Assembly: GCA_017644375.1 (NCBI GenBank)
Contig: JAEPLP010000001.1
Span: 620,001 to 684,000 of the forward strand
DNA length: 64,000 bases
Reading direction: 5' to 3'
DNA from: Prochlorococcus marinus CUG1435
Lineage (GTDB): Bacteria > Cyanobacteriota > Cyanobacteriia > PCC-6307 > Cyanobiaceae
Made by a program: the position numbers and the translations under genes. This document shows, piece by piece, positions 50,713 to 60,371 of the stretch (position 1 is its first letter; every line of letters starts with the position of its first letter). Under the pieces are notes generated by a model. The model saw only the letters and a list, made by a program, of their open reading frames with translations, did no database searches and was not told the origin of the DNA.

Positions 50713-51723
50713 ATTGTTAGTCATTTCAATTGCAGTTTTTATAGCCTCAATCATGCTTTGGCATTGTGCTACCCCCTTGCCAGCAATATCGAATCCTGTG
50801 CCATGATCTGGGGAGGTTCGTATGATAGGCAAACCTATTGTAGTGTTTACTGAATAATTAAGAGCTATAACCTTCATTGGTATTAAGCCTTGATCATGAT
50901 ACATAGCAAGAATGCCATCATGCTTCTCAGCATTTTTGTGTCTCCAAGCTTTGGCGGAAGAACTCCAACAGCTATCTGGTGATATAGGTCCCAATAATTT
51001 AATTTCACTATTCTTTTCATTCCAAGCAATCAAGGCATCATTAAGCCAGTTTTTTTCTTCATTACCCAAAATACCTTCTTCGCCAGCATGAGGATTCAAT
51101 CCTGCAACTTTCAAAGTAGGTTTTTTAGTGTATTGAAAACAAAACTCTTTGAAAAGATCTAATTTAGTATGGATTAATTTTGTATCTAATTTTTTTGGAA
51201 CCTCACTAAGTGCTATGTGGGTTGTAGCCAGTAAGGTGTTAAATCTCCAACCTGTAATTGGTGATTTAGCTGTAAATAACATTCCAACATTTTTTACTCC
51301 AAAAGATTTTGCTAAGACTTCTGTTTGGCCAGTGAAGTAATGACCAGCGAGTGACCATGATTTCTTACAAATCGGTCCAGTCACAAGTGCAGAATTTGGA
51401 TGTTTTTTTACAATTTCAATTGCTTTTGTTAAGTAATAGAAACTGGAATCCCCATAACTTGATTTAGATTGATTATTGGATGATGAAATTTCTGAATCAT
51501 TAATTTGTAAATTATTAGGATCTGCTAGGTTTCTTAAACCTAAAGATCTAAGATTTGTATATGTATTTTGTAAATTTTTTTTTGAACCAATTAATATAAA
51601 ATCAACATTTTCTGGTATCTCAGAAGAACAAAGAGCTTTTAAAATAATTTCAGGTCCTACTCCAGACTCATCTCCTACGCTTAAAACTATTTTTGTCTTA
51701 TTATTTGTACTTTGAAAATTCAT
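50689..51723 (-). CDS. pdxA: 4-hydroxythreonine-4-phosphate dehydrogenase
   Basis: Step of the DXP-dependent pyridoxal-phosphate pathway. The 344-aa protein has VLSVGDESGVGPEIILKAL, ALVTGPICKKSW, GHTE-like GHYFTGQTEVLA, GLNPHAGEEG and MYHDQGLIPMKV, with the metal histidines in these motifs. It follows the NAD-binding protein on the same strand (15 bp) and is convergent with accB. Confidence 0.95.
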   Translation of the reverse strand: MNFQSTNNKTKIVLSVGDESGVGPEIILKALCSSEIPENVDFILIGSKKNLQNTYTNLRSLGLRNLADPNNLQINDSEISSSNNQSKSSYGDSSFYYLTKAIEIVKKHPNSALVTGPICKKSWSLAGHYFTGQTEVLAKSFGVKNVGMLFTAKSPITGWRFNTLLATTHIALSEVPKKLDTKLIHTKLDLFKEFCFQYTKKPTLKVAGLNPHAGEEGILGNEEKNWLNDALIAWNEKNSEIKLLGPISPDSCWSSSAKAWRHKNAEKHDGILAMYHDQGLIPMKVIALNYSVNTTIGLPIIRTSPDHGTGFDIAGKGVAQCQSMIEAIKTAIEMTNNSRLLDTH

Positions 51724-51738
51724 AAAAGGTTTTAAAAT

Positions 51739-52635
51739 TTATTTGTTTTTGTTAATTTCAATATTTAAAAAACAATTGTTCAAGCCTACTTTATAGTTTT
51801 TATAAATTAGTTTATATCCAAGTGTTTCGCACAATAGTTTATTGGAAACTCTTCTATTTTCCATCCAAAAGGATTGAGCAATAGGTGATAATTCTTTTTT
51901 TGCATCCTCAAATAAAATTGGCTTTGGCATTTTTAAGCCAAGAAGATCGTAGCAATATTGAATCACTTCCACCTGAGAACATGGTTCATCATCTGCAATA
52001 TTAATAATTTGGTGATACTTTAAAGAGTCTTTATTTTGTAAAAGATAGATAATTGCATTTGCAATATCAGCTACATGAATTCTTGAAAATACTTGATCTT
52101 TTTTCGAAATAACGCGAATTTTTTGATTTCTTATCGCTTCAAAAGTGGATCTTCCAGGTCCATAAATACCAGGTAACCTAAAAATCTGAACGGGCAAACC
52201 AGATTCAATCCATTCTTTTTCGCAATTTAATCTTTTATGACTTCTGTTTTGAAAAGGCTGAGGTTGATTCATCTCTGAGACCCAATCACCTTTAGTATTC
52301 CCATATACTCCTGTGGTAGATAAATATCCAACCCATTCGAGGGATAGACTTTTTAGTTTGCTTTTAAGACTTCCCAGTACTGGATCGCTACCATTTTTGC
52401 CCGGAGGAATGCAACTAAGAATATGAGTGACACCATCAAAAATTCTTTCACTAGGAATGGAATTATTTTCACTATTAAAAACAAAACTATTTGGATCTTT
52501 CTTTTCAGATCTCGAACTTGTCAAAGCAATACAACCTAATTTTCTGATGGTTTTTGCAAAGAAACTACCGCTAAAACCGCATCCTAAGATTAAAAATTTA
52601 CTTTTATTTTTTAGTGAGCTTGCGATATTCGTCAT
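51739..52635 (-). CDS. NAD(P)-binding SDR/epimerase-like protein
   Basis: A 298-aa Rossmann protein: FLILGCGFSGSFFAKTIRKLG (GxGxxG), catalytic-region YLSTTGVYGNTKGDWVSE and GIYGPGRSTFEAIR, like extended SDR / YeeZ-type proteins. The YxxxK catalytic pair is not clear, so it may be an atypical member; substrate unknown. Upstream of pdxA on the same strand and likely co-transcribed. Confidence 0.8.
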   Translation of the reverse strand: MTNIASSLKNKSKFLILGCGFSGSFFAKTIRKLGCIALTSSRSEKKDPNSFVFNSENNSIPSERIFDGVTHILSCIPPGKNGSDPVLGSLKSKLKSLSLEWVGYLSTTGVYGNTKGDWVSEMNQPQPFQNRSHKRLNCEKEWIESGLPVQIFRLPGIYGPGRSTFEAIRNQKIRVISKKDQVFSRIHVADIANAIIYLLQNKDSLKYHQIINIADDEPCSQVEVIQYCYDLLGLKMPKPILFEDAKKELSPIAQSFWMENRRVSNKLLCETLGYKLIYKNYKVGLNNCFLNIEINKNK

Positions 52636-52667
52636 ATTGCATTATGGTAGTACATATGTATTAATTA

Positions 52668-52898
52668 ATGATGAAGACTGCTGTTAGAGCTGATTTAAAA
52701 TCAAAATCTTTTTTCACTAGTAAAAGTTATGCTCGTCTGAACGAAAAAGAAATCAGTTTAGTTGATTTTAAATTCTACCAAAAACTATTTGTTGTTCTCA
52801 TTTCTTTGTCTACAATTTTAATATTCCCAGAATCTCCAAGAGAATTGGAAAACATTTGTGAAAGTTATAATCCTAGAGATTTATGTAATGTTTGGTAG
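52668..52898 (+). CDS. Small protein with one hydrophobic segment, unknown
   Basis: A 76-aa protein starting at ATG 52668 or 52671, with a basic N-terminal half, one hydrophobic stretch (FVVLISLSTILIFPES, about 44-60) and a short tail with two Cys (NICESYNPRDLCNVW). It may be a single-pass membrane protein. Its stop directly abuts the stop of the convergent HNH gene, with no intervening base. No family recognised. Confidence 0.6.
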   Translation: MMKTAVRADLKSKSFFTSKSYARLNEKEISLVDFKFYQKLFVVLISLSTILIFPESPRELENICESYNPRDLCNVW

Positions 52899-53297
52899 TC
52901 AAGCTGCTTTATATTTTGATTCATCTGATTCAGAATTAATATTTACGTTAAAATTAGGATTCGCCCATTGCAATAATCTTATTGCTAATCTTAAATCTCC
53001 TTCTAACCAAGCTCTTATAGCCATAGCTCTTCTAGGATCGTAAAATTTTTGTCTTCTATACCAATAAAAAGCATTTTTATCTGATTTATCTCCATTACAA
53101 GAAAGACATGCAGGCACACAGTTTTCTGTGGTGCTCAAGCCACCTTGGCTACGTGGTAAAACATGATCAATTGATTCAGATGGCTTTCCACAATATATAC
53201 AACTTTTTCCTGTAAATCTATGAATTGACTTTCGCCATTGTCTCAATCTGAACTTAGGACATAAATCCTCTAAAAACACCGCATCATTAATATGCAT
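52899..53297 (-). CDS. HNH endonuclease-family protein
   Basis: A 132-aa protein with a clear HNH core: CIYCGKPSESIDHVLPRSQG, then ENCVPACLSCNGDKSDK, giving two CxxC zinc pairs and the DH catalytic pair. The flanks are basic. Such single-domain HNH proteins occur in most cyanobacteria, outside phages; a role in DNA repair or RNA processing is possible but unproven. Convergent with the preceding 76-aa gene. Confidence 0.88.
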   Translation of the reverse strand: MHINDAVFLEDLCPKFRLRQWRKSIHRFTGKSCIYCGKPSESIDHVLPRSQGGLSTTENCVPACLSCNGDKSDKNAFYWYRRQKFYDPRRAMAIRAWLEGDLRLAIRLLQWANPNFNVNINSESDESKYKAA

Positions 53298-53444
53298 TCA
53301 GACTATTTAATTAAATAAATAATGGCTTGAATATATTAAAAGTCAATATTATTTCTATTTTTTAGCCAAAATTCGTTCTTGAAAATATAATTTAGTGTTT
53401 TTAGATACAAATACAATTACTTCCTAGTTAAAAAACTTCAAGCT
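53298..53444. other. Intergenic spacer, no feature seen
   Basis: AT-rich 147-bp spacer between two minus-strand genes. No convincing ORF, tRNA, hairpin or repeat was found. It presumably contains the HNH gene promoter. Confidence 0.5.
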
Positions 53445-53894
53445 TTAATAACTGTATCTTTCAATTGTCTCATCTGAAAAATCTTCATTAGCTTTTTCTA
53501 ATTCTTTTTCTAACCTTTTTCTCTTGTTTTCTTGTTTTTGAGCTTCTTTGTCTTTCTTTTCTTGTTCTTTTTGTAAATCCCTTAACAGTTTTCTATTTGG
53601 ATGAAGTTTATCAAGGTATTCAACACAATAATTAAAGGTTTCTTTATCTCTTATCACTGATTCAGTTATTTGTGATGCTGCCTGTTTCGGTGAAACTTTG
53701 AAAATGCCTCCTTTTTGCTTTTTTATATATGTGTACGCTGCTTCCCAACTACTTTCATGATCATTTCCACCATCTCTCATAGTACAGAAAATTTCTGCAC
53801 CAAATGTGCCAGCAATAACTTTATGTGATTGAAGTGATAGAGGAGAAATTATCCCGAGGGTTAAAAAAATTAATTTTTTTTTAAATCCTTGCAT
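53445..53894 (-). CDS. Secreted protein with C-terminal charged helix, unknown
   Basis: A 149-aa protein with a signal peptide (residues 5-29, KKLIFLTLGIISPLSLQSHKVIAG), a small conserved-looking domain with two Cys (EIFCTMRDGGNDHESSWEAA ... NYCVEYLDKLHP) and a Lys/Glu/Gln-rich helix (about 105-140). The two Cys could form a disulfide in the periplasm. I recall similar small exported proteins in picocyanobacteria but do not recognise a named function. Confidence 0.7.
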   Translation of the reverse strand: MQGFKKKLIFLTLGIISPLSLQSHKVIAGTFGAEIFCTMRDGGNDHESSWEAAYTYIKKQKGGIFKVSPKQAASQITESVIRDKETFNYCVEYLDKLHPNRKLLRDLQKEQEKKDKEAQKQENKRKRLEKELEKANEDFSDETIERYSY

Positions 53895-53950
53895 TTAATT
53901 TTTGCGTCCCATTTAAAAATATCTTTTATTGGCAATATGTCTATAGATAT

Positions 53951-54463
53951 TTATGATTTTATTACTCCAAATAAGTTTAAGCATTTCACAACTAGAGGAA
54001 GAATTAAGAGCACAGTAATCAATCTTACTGCGTGCAGAGTTGCCACTGCAGCTCCTACTCCATATTCAGACCCTACGAGACTCATACCGCTTATACCTCC
54101 TGGTGCAGCACCTAGAATTGTTGTTATTACATCTATTTTGAGTAGTCTGCTTGTCCATAATCCAAGTGCTAATCCTGTAATAACTAAAGTAAAAGTTATT
54201 AAAATGGCTGGTCTCCATAGGCTTTGAAGATCAACGAGTGAATCTTTGGTTAACGATGTACCAATAACTGTTCCAATTCCAATTTCTAGTATTGTTCTTG
54301 TTCCAATTGGCCACTCTGCTACATCGACTTTGCCACTGATGCTAAGTATGCTTGCTCCAATTAAAGATCCTGCAAGTGGAGCTGCAGGTATACCTGTTTT
54401 TAGAGCTAAAGCTCCAAAAACTCCACCTGCGATTAGATAGTATATTAGGTTTATGTTTGGCAT
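53951..54463 (-). CDS. AbrB-type membrane protein (duplicated-domain family)
   Basis: A 170-aa integral membrane protein with five or six hydrophobic segments. The repeated pattern GTVIGTSLTKDSLVDLQSLW and TILGAAPGGISGMSLVGSEYG is that of the membrane AbrB (ammonia-monooxygenase-like) family, here with one repeat unit instead of two. Function is unknown, and it is unrelated to the DNA-binding AbrB. Half-length form may assemble as a dimer. Confidence 0.8.
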   Translation of the reverse strand: MPNINLIYYLIAGGVFGALALKTGIPAAPLAGSLIGASILSISGKVDVAEWPIGTRTILEIGIGTVIGTSLTKDSLVDLQSLWRPAILITFTLVITGLALGLWTSRLLKIDVITTILGAAPGGISGMSLVGSEYGVGAAVATLHAVRLITVLLILPLVVKCLNLFGVIKS

Positions 54464-54596
54464 TAATTTAAATGATTATTGGACATAATATAAGAAAATT
54501 TTTTTTGTGCTTGAGTTTATAGTCAAATTATATTTTTGTTTTTCTCTCATTATGTCCCTTTTTGTTGGCATAATATTATGTAAAGCATGAATTCTT

Positions 54597-54794
54597 ATGT
54601 CTTCACCAATTTCATACAAAGCTAATAGAATCCACGTTAAGAAAAAATTATCTTTTTTTGAGGGTGGCCACCAGCTTGAAAAATTAGAGTTTGCTCTAGC
54701 AATTGCTCAAACAAAGGGAGATGAAAAAAAATCAATAATTTTAAGAAAAAAGATTGTTGAATTAGGCGGAAATGTCGAAGAGCCAGGAACTTAA
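54597..54794 (+). CDS. Small conserved-looking protein, unknown
   Basis: A 65-aa basic, mostly helical protein (KKKLSFFEGGHQLEKLEFAL ... KSIILRKKIVELGGNVEEPG). No family recognised. Divergent from the AbrB-type gene across 133 AT-rich bp that include a perfect palindrome CATAATATTATG near 54570; convergent with the aminotransferase, whose stop lies 1 bp away. Confidence 0.65.
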   Translation: MSSPISYKANRIHVKKKLSFFEGGHQLEKLEFALAIAQTKGDEKKSIILRKKIVELGGNVEEPGT

Positions 54795-54795
54795 C

Positions 54796-55959
54796 CTAAT
54801 CTCCATAAAGATATCTAGATGCCACTAATAATGATTTACCAGCTTCTTGAGGTGTTATTTTCCCTAGATCTAGAAGTACATTACTTATAGCAGAAATTAC
54901 CGTAATAATATCTCTATCATTTACGTAACCTAGATGACCGACTCTAAATATTTTGCCTTTTAAATGATCTTGGCCACCAGCGAGTAAGATATCAAATTTA
55001 TTTTTTATTGTTTTTCTGAATTCTTCAGCATCCATCCCCTCCGTTTTTATCGCTGTAATTGAAGGGCTTAAATATTTTTCATCAGCAAATAATTTAAGAT
55101 TTAAAGCCTTGATAGCATTGCTCATCGCCAATTTGTGTTTATTATGTCTCAGAAAAATGTTTTTTAAGCCTTCTTCTCTCATCATTTTTAAAGCTTCATC
55201 TAAAGCAAAAACTAAATTAACTGCTGGAGTATATGGATTACTATTGGTTAAAAGACTTTTTTTATAGGATTTTAAATTTAAATAAAATTTTGGTAAATTA
55301 GATTTTTCTGTAGCTTCCCATGCTTTTGGGCTCATTGATATAAAACTTAGACCTGGTGGTACCATGTATCCCTTCTGGGATCCAGAGGCAACGATATCTA
55401 AATGCCATTCATCTACAGGTACATTACAAGCACCAAGACTTGTGACGCAGTCAATAATAGATAATGCTGTTTTGTGTTCCCGAATATATGAGCTTATAGT
55501 TTCTAGATCATTAATTACACCTGTTGAGGTTTCGGAATGGGTTAAAATTACAGCTTTTATTTCTTTTTGTTTATCGTCTTCTAATAATTGTTTGAATTCT
55601 TCTGGATTAAGTGGAGTTCCCCATTCGGAATCAATTTTTATTACTTCTAACCCAAATTCCTGCGCAACTTTTACCCATCTTTCGCCAAATTTTCCATTTT
55701 CTCCACAAATTACCTTATCACCTTTACTTAAAGTATTTATTATTCCAGCTTCCATTGCGGCAGTCCCACTGCCGGTAATTGTTAGTACGTCATTTTGAGT
55801 TTGATGAAGCCATTGCAAATTTTTTGTAGTACTTTCTACGAGGTCTTGAAATTCTTTACTCCGATGGCCTATTGGATGCTTGCTTAATGCTTGTAAAACT
55901 TTTTCTGGGACTGGTGTAGGTCCAGGAATCATCAATGATAATTTTTGTTGTATGGCCAC
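54796..55959 (-). CDS. Class-V aminotransferase, alanine/serine-glyoxylate type
   Basis: PLP enzyme likely moving an amino group from Ala or Ser to glyoxylate, the photorespiratory salvage step. The PLP lysine is K196 in ASGSQKGYMVPPGL; GSGTAAMEAGI and the N-terminal MIPGPTPVP are typical of the AGT group. In older cyanobacterial annotations homologues appear as soluble hydrogenase small subunit, which is misleading. 387 aa. Divergent from cbiD. Confidence 0.9.
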   Translation of the reverse strand: MAIQQKLSLMIPGPTPVPEKVLQALSKHPIGHRSKEFQDLVESTTKNLQWLHQTQNDVLTITGSGTAAMEAGIINTLSKGDKVICGENGKFGERWVKVAQEFGLEVIKIDSEWGTPLNPEEFKQLLEDDKQKEIKAVILTHSETSTGVINDLETISSYIREHKTALSIIDCVTSLGACNVPVDEWHLDIVASGSQKGYMVPPGLSFISMSPKAWEATEKSNLPKFYLNLKSYKKSLLTNSNPYTPAVNLVFALDEALKMMREEGLKNIFLRHNKHKLAMSNAIKALNLKLFADEKYLSPSITAIKTEGMDAEEFRKTIKNKFDILLAGGQDHLKGKIFRVGHLGYVNDRDIITVISAISNVLLDLGKITPQEAGKSLLVASRYLYGD

Positions 55960-56019
55960 TTTTTATTAAATAGGTCATTCTTAGATTAGTTCTCATTAAA
56001 TATTTTTCAATTACTTGAT

Positions 56020-57132
56020 TTGAAAAAAGGATTTTCTTTACCTTTGTGGGTTGCTGGAGCTGCTAGGTCAGCATTAAAGAAACTTGTAGGGTTTCCATTT
56101 GATAATTATGAATTAATAAAAATTCCTAATGAAAAAAAAGACGTAAAAATAGAGATTCATTCTGTTGGTTTACTTAAAGGAGATTCTCATGCATTAGGAA
56201 TTTCTTTTGCAAAGTCTGGCTTAGATCTTGACATTACACAAAACTTAGAAATATGGACGATAGTCTCTTTAGAAAAAATTCATTTAAATAATTCTTTTCA
56301 AACAAATCCAATAAATATTATTCCAGGATCTGGTGTGGGTATTAAAGAGAATACATCAGAGATATGTATGTCTGATTTTGCTAGAGAAGTTTTATATGAG
56401 AATTTATTGGATCTTATTCCAAAGGGTTTTAATTTGAATTTAGAAATTATTTTCCCAAATGGGGAGTTTTTGGCTGAAAGAACAAGTAATAAGTCATTTG
56501 GTATTGTGGATGGACTATCTATCATTGGAACTTCTGCGGAGACCTATTCGAGTGCTTCACCTGATCAATTAGAAGAGGCAAAAATTAGGCTAGCAAAGTT
56601 AACACAAAATGATTTTAAAGGGAAAGTTGTTTTTGTTATTGGCGAGAATGGCTTAAATTTGGCAAAAACTTGTAAAGTTAATTTGCCAATTATTAAAGTT
56701 GGCAACTGGATTGGGCCACTTATAGTTGATGCTGCAATAAAAAATGTTAAAACGGTAATTCTTTTTGGTTATCACGGAAAATTAATAAAATTAGCAGGCG
56801 GTATTTTTCATACACATAATCATTTAGCTGATGGTCGAATCGAGATTCTTGTTTATTTAGCCTTTAAAGAAAAAATACCACCTGAAATAATAGTCAAATT
56901 ATCTTATTTTAATAATCTTGAAGATGCTTTATTATTTCTTGAAAAATTTAATCAATCTATAGCTGAAAAATTATTCCAAAACTTATCAAATACCATAGAA
57001 AAGCGTTCTATTGCTTATGTTAATAGGTATGTAAAAACTGATATGGATATTGCAGCAATTGTTTTTGATAGAAAAAGAAAAATAAGGTGGTCAGGAACTA
57101 AAGGTAATGATTATATTTCTTACTTTCAATGA
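56020..57132 (+). CDS. cbiD: Cobalt-precorrin-5B C1-methyltransferase
   Basis: Methylates C-1 in the anaerobic cobalamin pathway. The 370-aa protein starts with TTG at 56020 (MKKGFSLPLWVAGAARSALK) and contains EIHSVGLLKGDSHALGISFA, GSGVGI, and FHTHNHLADGRIEI near the C-terminal third, characteristic of CbiD. It ends 53 bp before guaA on the same strand. Confidence 0.9.
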   Translation: MKKGFSLPLWVAGAARSALKKLVGFPFDNYELIKIPNEKKDVKIEIHSVGLLKGDSHALGISFAKSGLDLDITQNLEIWTIVSLEKIHLNNSFQTNPINIIPGSGVGIKENTSEICMSDFAREVLYENLLDLIPKGFNLNLEIIFPNGEFLAERTSNKSFGIVDGLSIIGTSAETYSSASPDQLEEAKIRLAKLTQNDFKGKVVFVIGENGLNLAKTCKVNLPIIKVGNWIGPLIVDAAIKNVKTVILFGYHGKLIKLAGGIFHTHNHLADGRIEILVYLAFKEKIPPEIIVKLSYFNNLEDALLFLEKFNQSIAEKLFQNLSNTIEKRSIAYVNRYVKTDMDIAAIVFDRKRKIRWSGTKGNDYISYFQ

Positions 57133-57185
57133 GATAATTTTAGTTCGATTATGCTTTTGCAAATAAATTGAGCTAACTTTTATAC

Positions 57186-58772
57186 ATGAGTGAAAAATTT
57201 TTAAAAAAAGAACGAGATCCCTCAATATTGATTTTAGATTTCGGATCTCAATATTCAGAATTGATTGCAAGAAGAGTTAGAGAAACTAATGTTTTTTCTC
57301 TTGTAGTAAGTAACTGCATTTCAATTTATGATATTCATGTTTTTAATCCTAAAGGGATAATTTTGAGTGGAGGACCTAATTCTGTATACGATCAAAACGC
57401 TCCCAAATGCGATAAAAAAATTTTTGATTTAGGGATACCTATTCTTGGAATATGCTATGGCATGCAATTAATGGTCAAAGAACTTGGAGGATCTGTTACT
57501 TCAGCAACAAAAAAAGCTGAATATGGTAGGGCTCCAATAAATATAGATTTAGAAAGCGATCTCCTTTCTAATGTAAAAGATAAATCTATTATGTGGATGA
57601 GTCATGGGGATTCAATTAATTGTTTGCCTGATGGATTTAATAAAATAGCTCATACCGAGAACACACTTCATGCAGCAATTTCAAATGATATAAGAAAATT
57701 ATTTGGAGTACAATTTCATCCTGAAGTTATTCATTCAGAGTATGGTATGACATTAATAAAAAATTTTGTTTATAAAATCTCTTGTTGTGCGCCAGATTGG
57801 ACAACTGAAACATTTTTAGAAGAAACAATTCCTAAGATTAGAGAGCAAGTAGGTACTAAGAAAGTTTTGCTTGCCTTGTCGGGAGGAGTAGATTCGTCAA
57901 CTCTTGCTTTTTTACTTAATAAAGCAATTGGGAATCAGCTTACATGTATGTTTATTGATCAAGGTTTCATGAGAAAAGGTGAACCTGAATTTTTAATGAA
58001 TTTTTTTGATAAGAAATTTCACATAAAGGTTGAATATATTAACGCTAGGGAAAGGTTTATTAATAAATTAAATGGGATTACTGATCCAGAACAAAAAAGG
58101 AAAATTATTGGTGAAGAATTTATTAGGGTATTTGAAGAAGAAAGTAATAGATTGGGACCTTTTCAGTATTTAGCACAAGGTACTCTTTATCCTGATGTTA
58201 TTGAAAGTGCTGGGACTAATATTGATCCCAAGACTGGCGAGAGAATTGCTGTAAAAATAAAGAGTCATCATAATGTCGGTGGATTACCAAAAGATTTGCA
58301 ATTTAAATTAGTTGAACCATTAAGAAAACTTTTTAAGGATGAAGTACGAAAATTGGGTGCTGCTCTAGGTTTGCCTGATGAAATTATAAAAAGGCATCCA
58401 TTTCCAGGACCAGGATTAGCTATAAGAATTTTGGGAGAAGTGACAAATGAAAAACTTAATTGCTTAAGAGATGCAGATTTTATAGTGAGAGAAGAAATTA
58501 AAAAAGCAGGTCTTTATAATGATATTTGGCAAGCTTTTGCAGTATTGTTACCAGTTAAAACTGTAGGAGTAATGGGTGATAAAAGGACTTATGCATGGCC
58601 AATAGTCTTACGTTGCGTATCTAGTGAAGATGGAATGACAGCTGACTGGTCAAAAATTCCTTTTCATATTTTGGAGAGAATTTCTAATAGAATTGTCAAC
58701 GAAGTAGTTTTAGTCAATAGAGTTGTTTATGATATTACAAGCAAACCTCCTGGAACTATCGAGTGGGAATAA
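57186..58772 (+). CDS. guaA: GMP synthase (glutamine-hydrolysing)
   Basis: Converts XMP to GMP. The N-terminal class-I amidotransferase has GICYGMQLM (nucleophilic Cys) and the His-Glu pair in FHPEV; the ATP-pyrophosphatase has [14 protein letters not shown]. It ends [12 protein letters not shown], the usual end of bacterial GuaA, so the gene is complete at 528 aa. Its 3' end is echoed downstream in two further copies, consistent with use as an integration target. Confidence 0.98.
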   Translation: MSEKFLKKERDPSILILDFGSQYSELIARRVRETNVFSLVVSNCISIYDIHVFNPKGIILSGGPNSVYDQNAPKCDKKIFDLGIPILGICYGMQLMVKELGGSVTSATKKAEYGRAPINIDLESDLLSNVKDKSIMWMSHGDSINCLPDGFNKIAHTENTLHAAISNDIRKLFGVQFHPEVIHSEYGMTLIKNFVYKISCCAPDWTTETFLEETIPKIREQVGTKKVLLALSGGVDSSTLAFLLNKAIGNQLTCMFIDQGFMRKGEPEFLMNFFDKKFHIKVEYINARERFINKLNGITDPEQKRKIIGEEFIRVFEEESNRLGPFQYLAQGTLYPDVIESAGTNIDPKTGERIAVKIKSHHNVGGLPKDLQFKLVEPLRKLFKDEVRKLGAALGLPDEIIKRHPFPGPGLAIRILGEVTNEKLNCLRDADFIVREEIKKAGLYNDIWQAFAVLLPVKTVGVMGDKRTYAWPIVLRCVSSEDGMTADWSKIPFHILERISNRIVNEVVLVNRVVYDITSKPPGTIEWE

Positions 58773-58817
58773 ACAGATTTTAAGAACCTAGTTATAACTA
58801 TAATTAATCGGTTTTGC
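58761..58817 (+). repeat. guaA 3'-end repeat, native copy
   Basis: Starts in the last codons of guaA (GAGTGGGAATAAAC) and runs about 57 bp into the spacer, ending at TCGGTTTTGCAC. About 48 of 57 bases are repeated at 61655-61711. In an integration model this is the left junction. Confidence 0.75.
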
Positions 58818-58853
58818 ACAAACATAATCTAAAAATCTAGTTACCTGATACCA

Positions 58854-58868
58854 AGGGTTTTCGCCCCT
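58854..58868 (+). terminator. Weak hairpin downstream of guaA
   Basis: AGGG (58854-58857) pairs with CCCT (58865-58868) over a 7-nt loop, in an otherwise AT-rich spacer; the following stretch (ctgtttgtc) is T-rich but has no U-tract. It could slow read-through from guaA. Confidence 0.35.
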
Positions 58869-58870
58869 CT

Positions 58871-58974
58871 GTTTGTCACGGGTTTGTCACGAACCTAATT
58901 GACCGTCTCTTAAGAGAAATCGTAGAAAGTCTGTTTTCTCTACAGTTGGTATATTGATTAAAAGTAATTTTTTG
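58871..58974 (+). repeat. Module 5' flank, copy 1, with tandem 11-mers
   Basis: Begins with two tandem copies of (G)GTTTGTCACG (58871-58891), then AACCTAATTGACCG, the palindrome TCTCTTAAGAGA (58906-58917), and a TATATT -10-like box (58950-58955) 19 bp before the TPR gene. A second copy is at 60372-60475 and a third at 61775-61880. A module promoter is likely here. Confidence 0.8.
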
Positions 58975-59676
58975 ATGAAAAAACGAACTGCTTTTATTGG
59001 GGCAATATTATCTTTAATTCCTCTTGGGCAACCTTTAATTATTAAAACTGGAGTTGCTGTATCTTCAGCAGGATTAAGTATTTTTGTTTCTGATAATTTA
59101 TATGCAAGAGGTGCTTCTTATTATCTTAATCGTGCTTATGAAAAGGCAGAAAAAGGTAACTACTCAGGTGCAATTGCTGACTTTACAAGGGTGATAGAAA
59201 TTAATCCAAAAGATGGAGGTGCATATTATGATCGTGGTGTGGCGAAACAAGCATTAAATGATTTTTATGGAGCAATATCTGATTACACAAGAGCAATAGA
59301 ATTAAATCCATATGATTATGCAGCATATTACAACAGAGGTTTAGTTAAAGAAACAAAGGGCGATAACTATGGAGCAATATCTGATTACACAAGAGCAATA
59401 GAGATCAATTCAAAACTTGATAATGCATATTACAATCGTGGGATTGTTAAAAATAATTTAAAAGATTATTACGGGGCAATATCTGATTACACAAAAGCAA
59501 TAGAAATTAATCCAACAAAACATGAAGCATACTCAAATCGTGGATTAAGTAAAGGATTGGGATTAAAGGATAAGAAAGGTGCTTGCGATGATTTTAAAAA
59601 AGCAGCATCTTTAGGAAATGATTTTCGAATAAGTTGGTTAAAGACTTCTGCAGGAAAATGGTGTAGAAATATGTAG
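58975..59676 (+). CDS. Secreted TPR protein, accessory module 1
   Basis: A 233-aa exported protein. ATG 58975 is chosen over TTG 58954 because it gives the leader MKKRTAFIGAILSLIPLGQP shared with the third and fourth TPR genes here. After the signal peptide come four to five TPR repeats (AYYNRGLVKETKGDNYGAIS) and a C-terminal cap KKGACDDFKKAASLG ... GKWC with two Cys. The periplasm is the likely location. Partner unknown; lineage-specific expansion probable. Confidence 0.85.
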   Translation: MKKRTAFIGAILSLIPLGQPLIIKTGVAVSSAGLSIFVSDNLYARGASYYLNRAYEKAEKGNYSGAIADFTRVIEINPKDGGAYYDRGVAKQALNDFYGAISDYTRAIELNPYDYAAYYNRGLVKETKGDNYGAISDYTRAIEINSKLDNAYYNRGIVKNNLKDYYGAISDYTKAIEINPTKHEAYSNRGLSKGLGLKDKKGACDDFKKAASLGNDFRISWLKTSAGKWCRNM

Positions 59677-59700
59677 TTTTTACTAAAGTTGGTTTATTGA
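59677..59700 (+). repeat. Remnant of module 5' flank
   Basis: tttactaaagttggtttatt resembles the end of the full flank (ctctacagttggtatattga) just before the second TPR gene. It is the only trace of a flank between the first and second TPR genes and suggests a deletion or gene duplication there. Confidence 0.45.
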
Positions 59701-59718
59701 TGACAATTGAATTCTGAG

Positions 59719-60291
59719 ATGCAAAAAACTCTTTTGATTATTTTTGGTTTTATGCCGACCTTTTGCTTTCTAGAGTATTTGAACAATACAAAATATAATT
59801 TTTCAATTTTTTCTCCACGGGTAAGAGCAGCAGAGAAATTTTCAACAAAAAAAATGAAGGAAAAAAGGGCAAATATTTACTTTAAAAATGCATTTAAAAA
59901 GTGGGAATCTGGAGATCTTAATGGTGCCTTATCAGATTATGATAAGGCGATTGAATTTTATCCTGATGCTTATGGTACATATTACAATCGTGGATTGGTC
60001 AATATTGAGTTAAAGAATTACTATCAAGCAATCACCGATTTTACTAATTCCCTTAATAAGAATTCAAAAAATGATGATGCCTATTATCAAAGAGGAGTTG
60101 TAAAAGAATGGGTAGGTGACATAAAAGGTGCATGCTTTGATATGGAAAAAGTTTTAGAAAATAGTTATGCAGAGAAATGGAATAATGACATAGCAAAATT
60201 AAAAAATTCTCGTTATGGTTCTGATCTGAAATTTGTTCAAAATAAGAGAGATATTAAGGTTAAAAATTGGATGAAAGAAAAATGTAATTAA
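59719..60291 (+). CDS. Secreted TPR protein, accessory module 2
   Basis: A 190-aa protein starting at ATG 59719 (MQKTLLIIFGFMPTFCFLEY); TTG 59707 is an alternative. The leader is hydrophobic but differs from the shared MKKRTAF type. About three TPR repeats (TYYNRGLVNIELKNYYQAIT) precede the cap IKGACFDMEKVLEN ... WMKEKC, which keeps both conserved Cys. It is followed by a 3' flank copy. Confidence 0.8.
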   Translation: MQKTLLIIFGFMPTFCFLEYLNNTKYNFSIFSPRVRAAEKFSTKKMKEKRANIYFKNAFKKWESGDLNGALSDYDKAIEFYPDAYGTYYNRGLVNIELKNYYQAITDFTNSLNKNSKNDDAYYQRGVVKEWVGDIKGACFDMEKVLENSYAEKWNNDIAKLKNSRYGSDLKFVQNKRDIKVKNWMKEKCN

Positions 60292-60306
60292 TTTTTTTTG
60301 AAACTT

Positions 60307-60371
60307 AAAATGTATTCTCTACAATTAGTTCATCTAATTAAAGGGATAAAGTATAAAGAATGGAAGTTTTC
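60307..60371 (+). repeat. Module 3' flank, copy 1
   Basis: Contains AATTAGTTCATCTAATT, a perfect 6-bp stem with a 5-nt loop, after tgtattctctac. Nearly the same sequence is at 61501-61560 and, more diverged, at 62401-62461, each time 10-20 bp after a TPR gene stop. It may act as a terminator or as a recombination boundary. Confidence 0.7.

Noticed and set aside
58899-58955. TTGACC and TATATT as a -35/-10 pair in the module flank
   Set aside because: Spacing is 45 bp, far too long for one sigma-70-type promoter; only the TATATT is kept as a possible -10.
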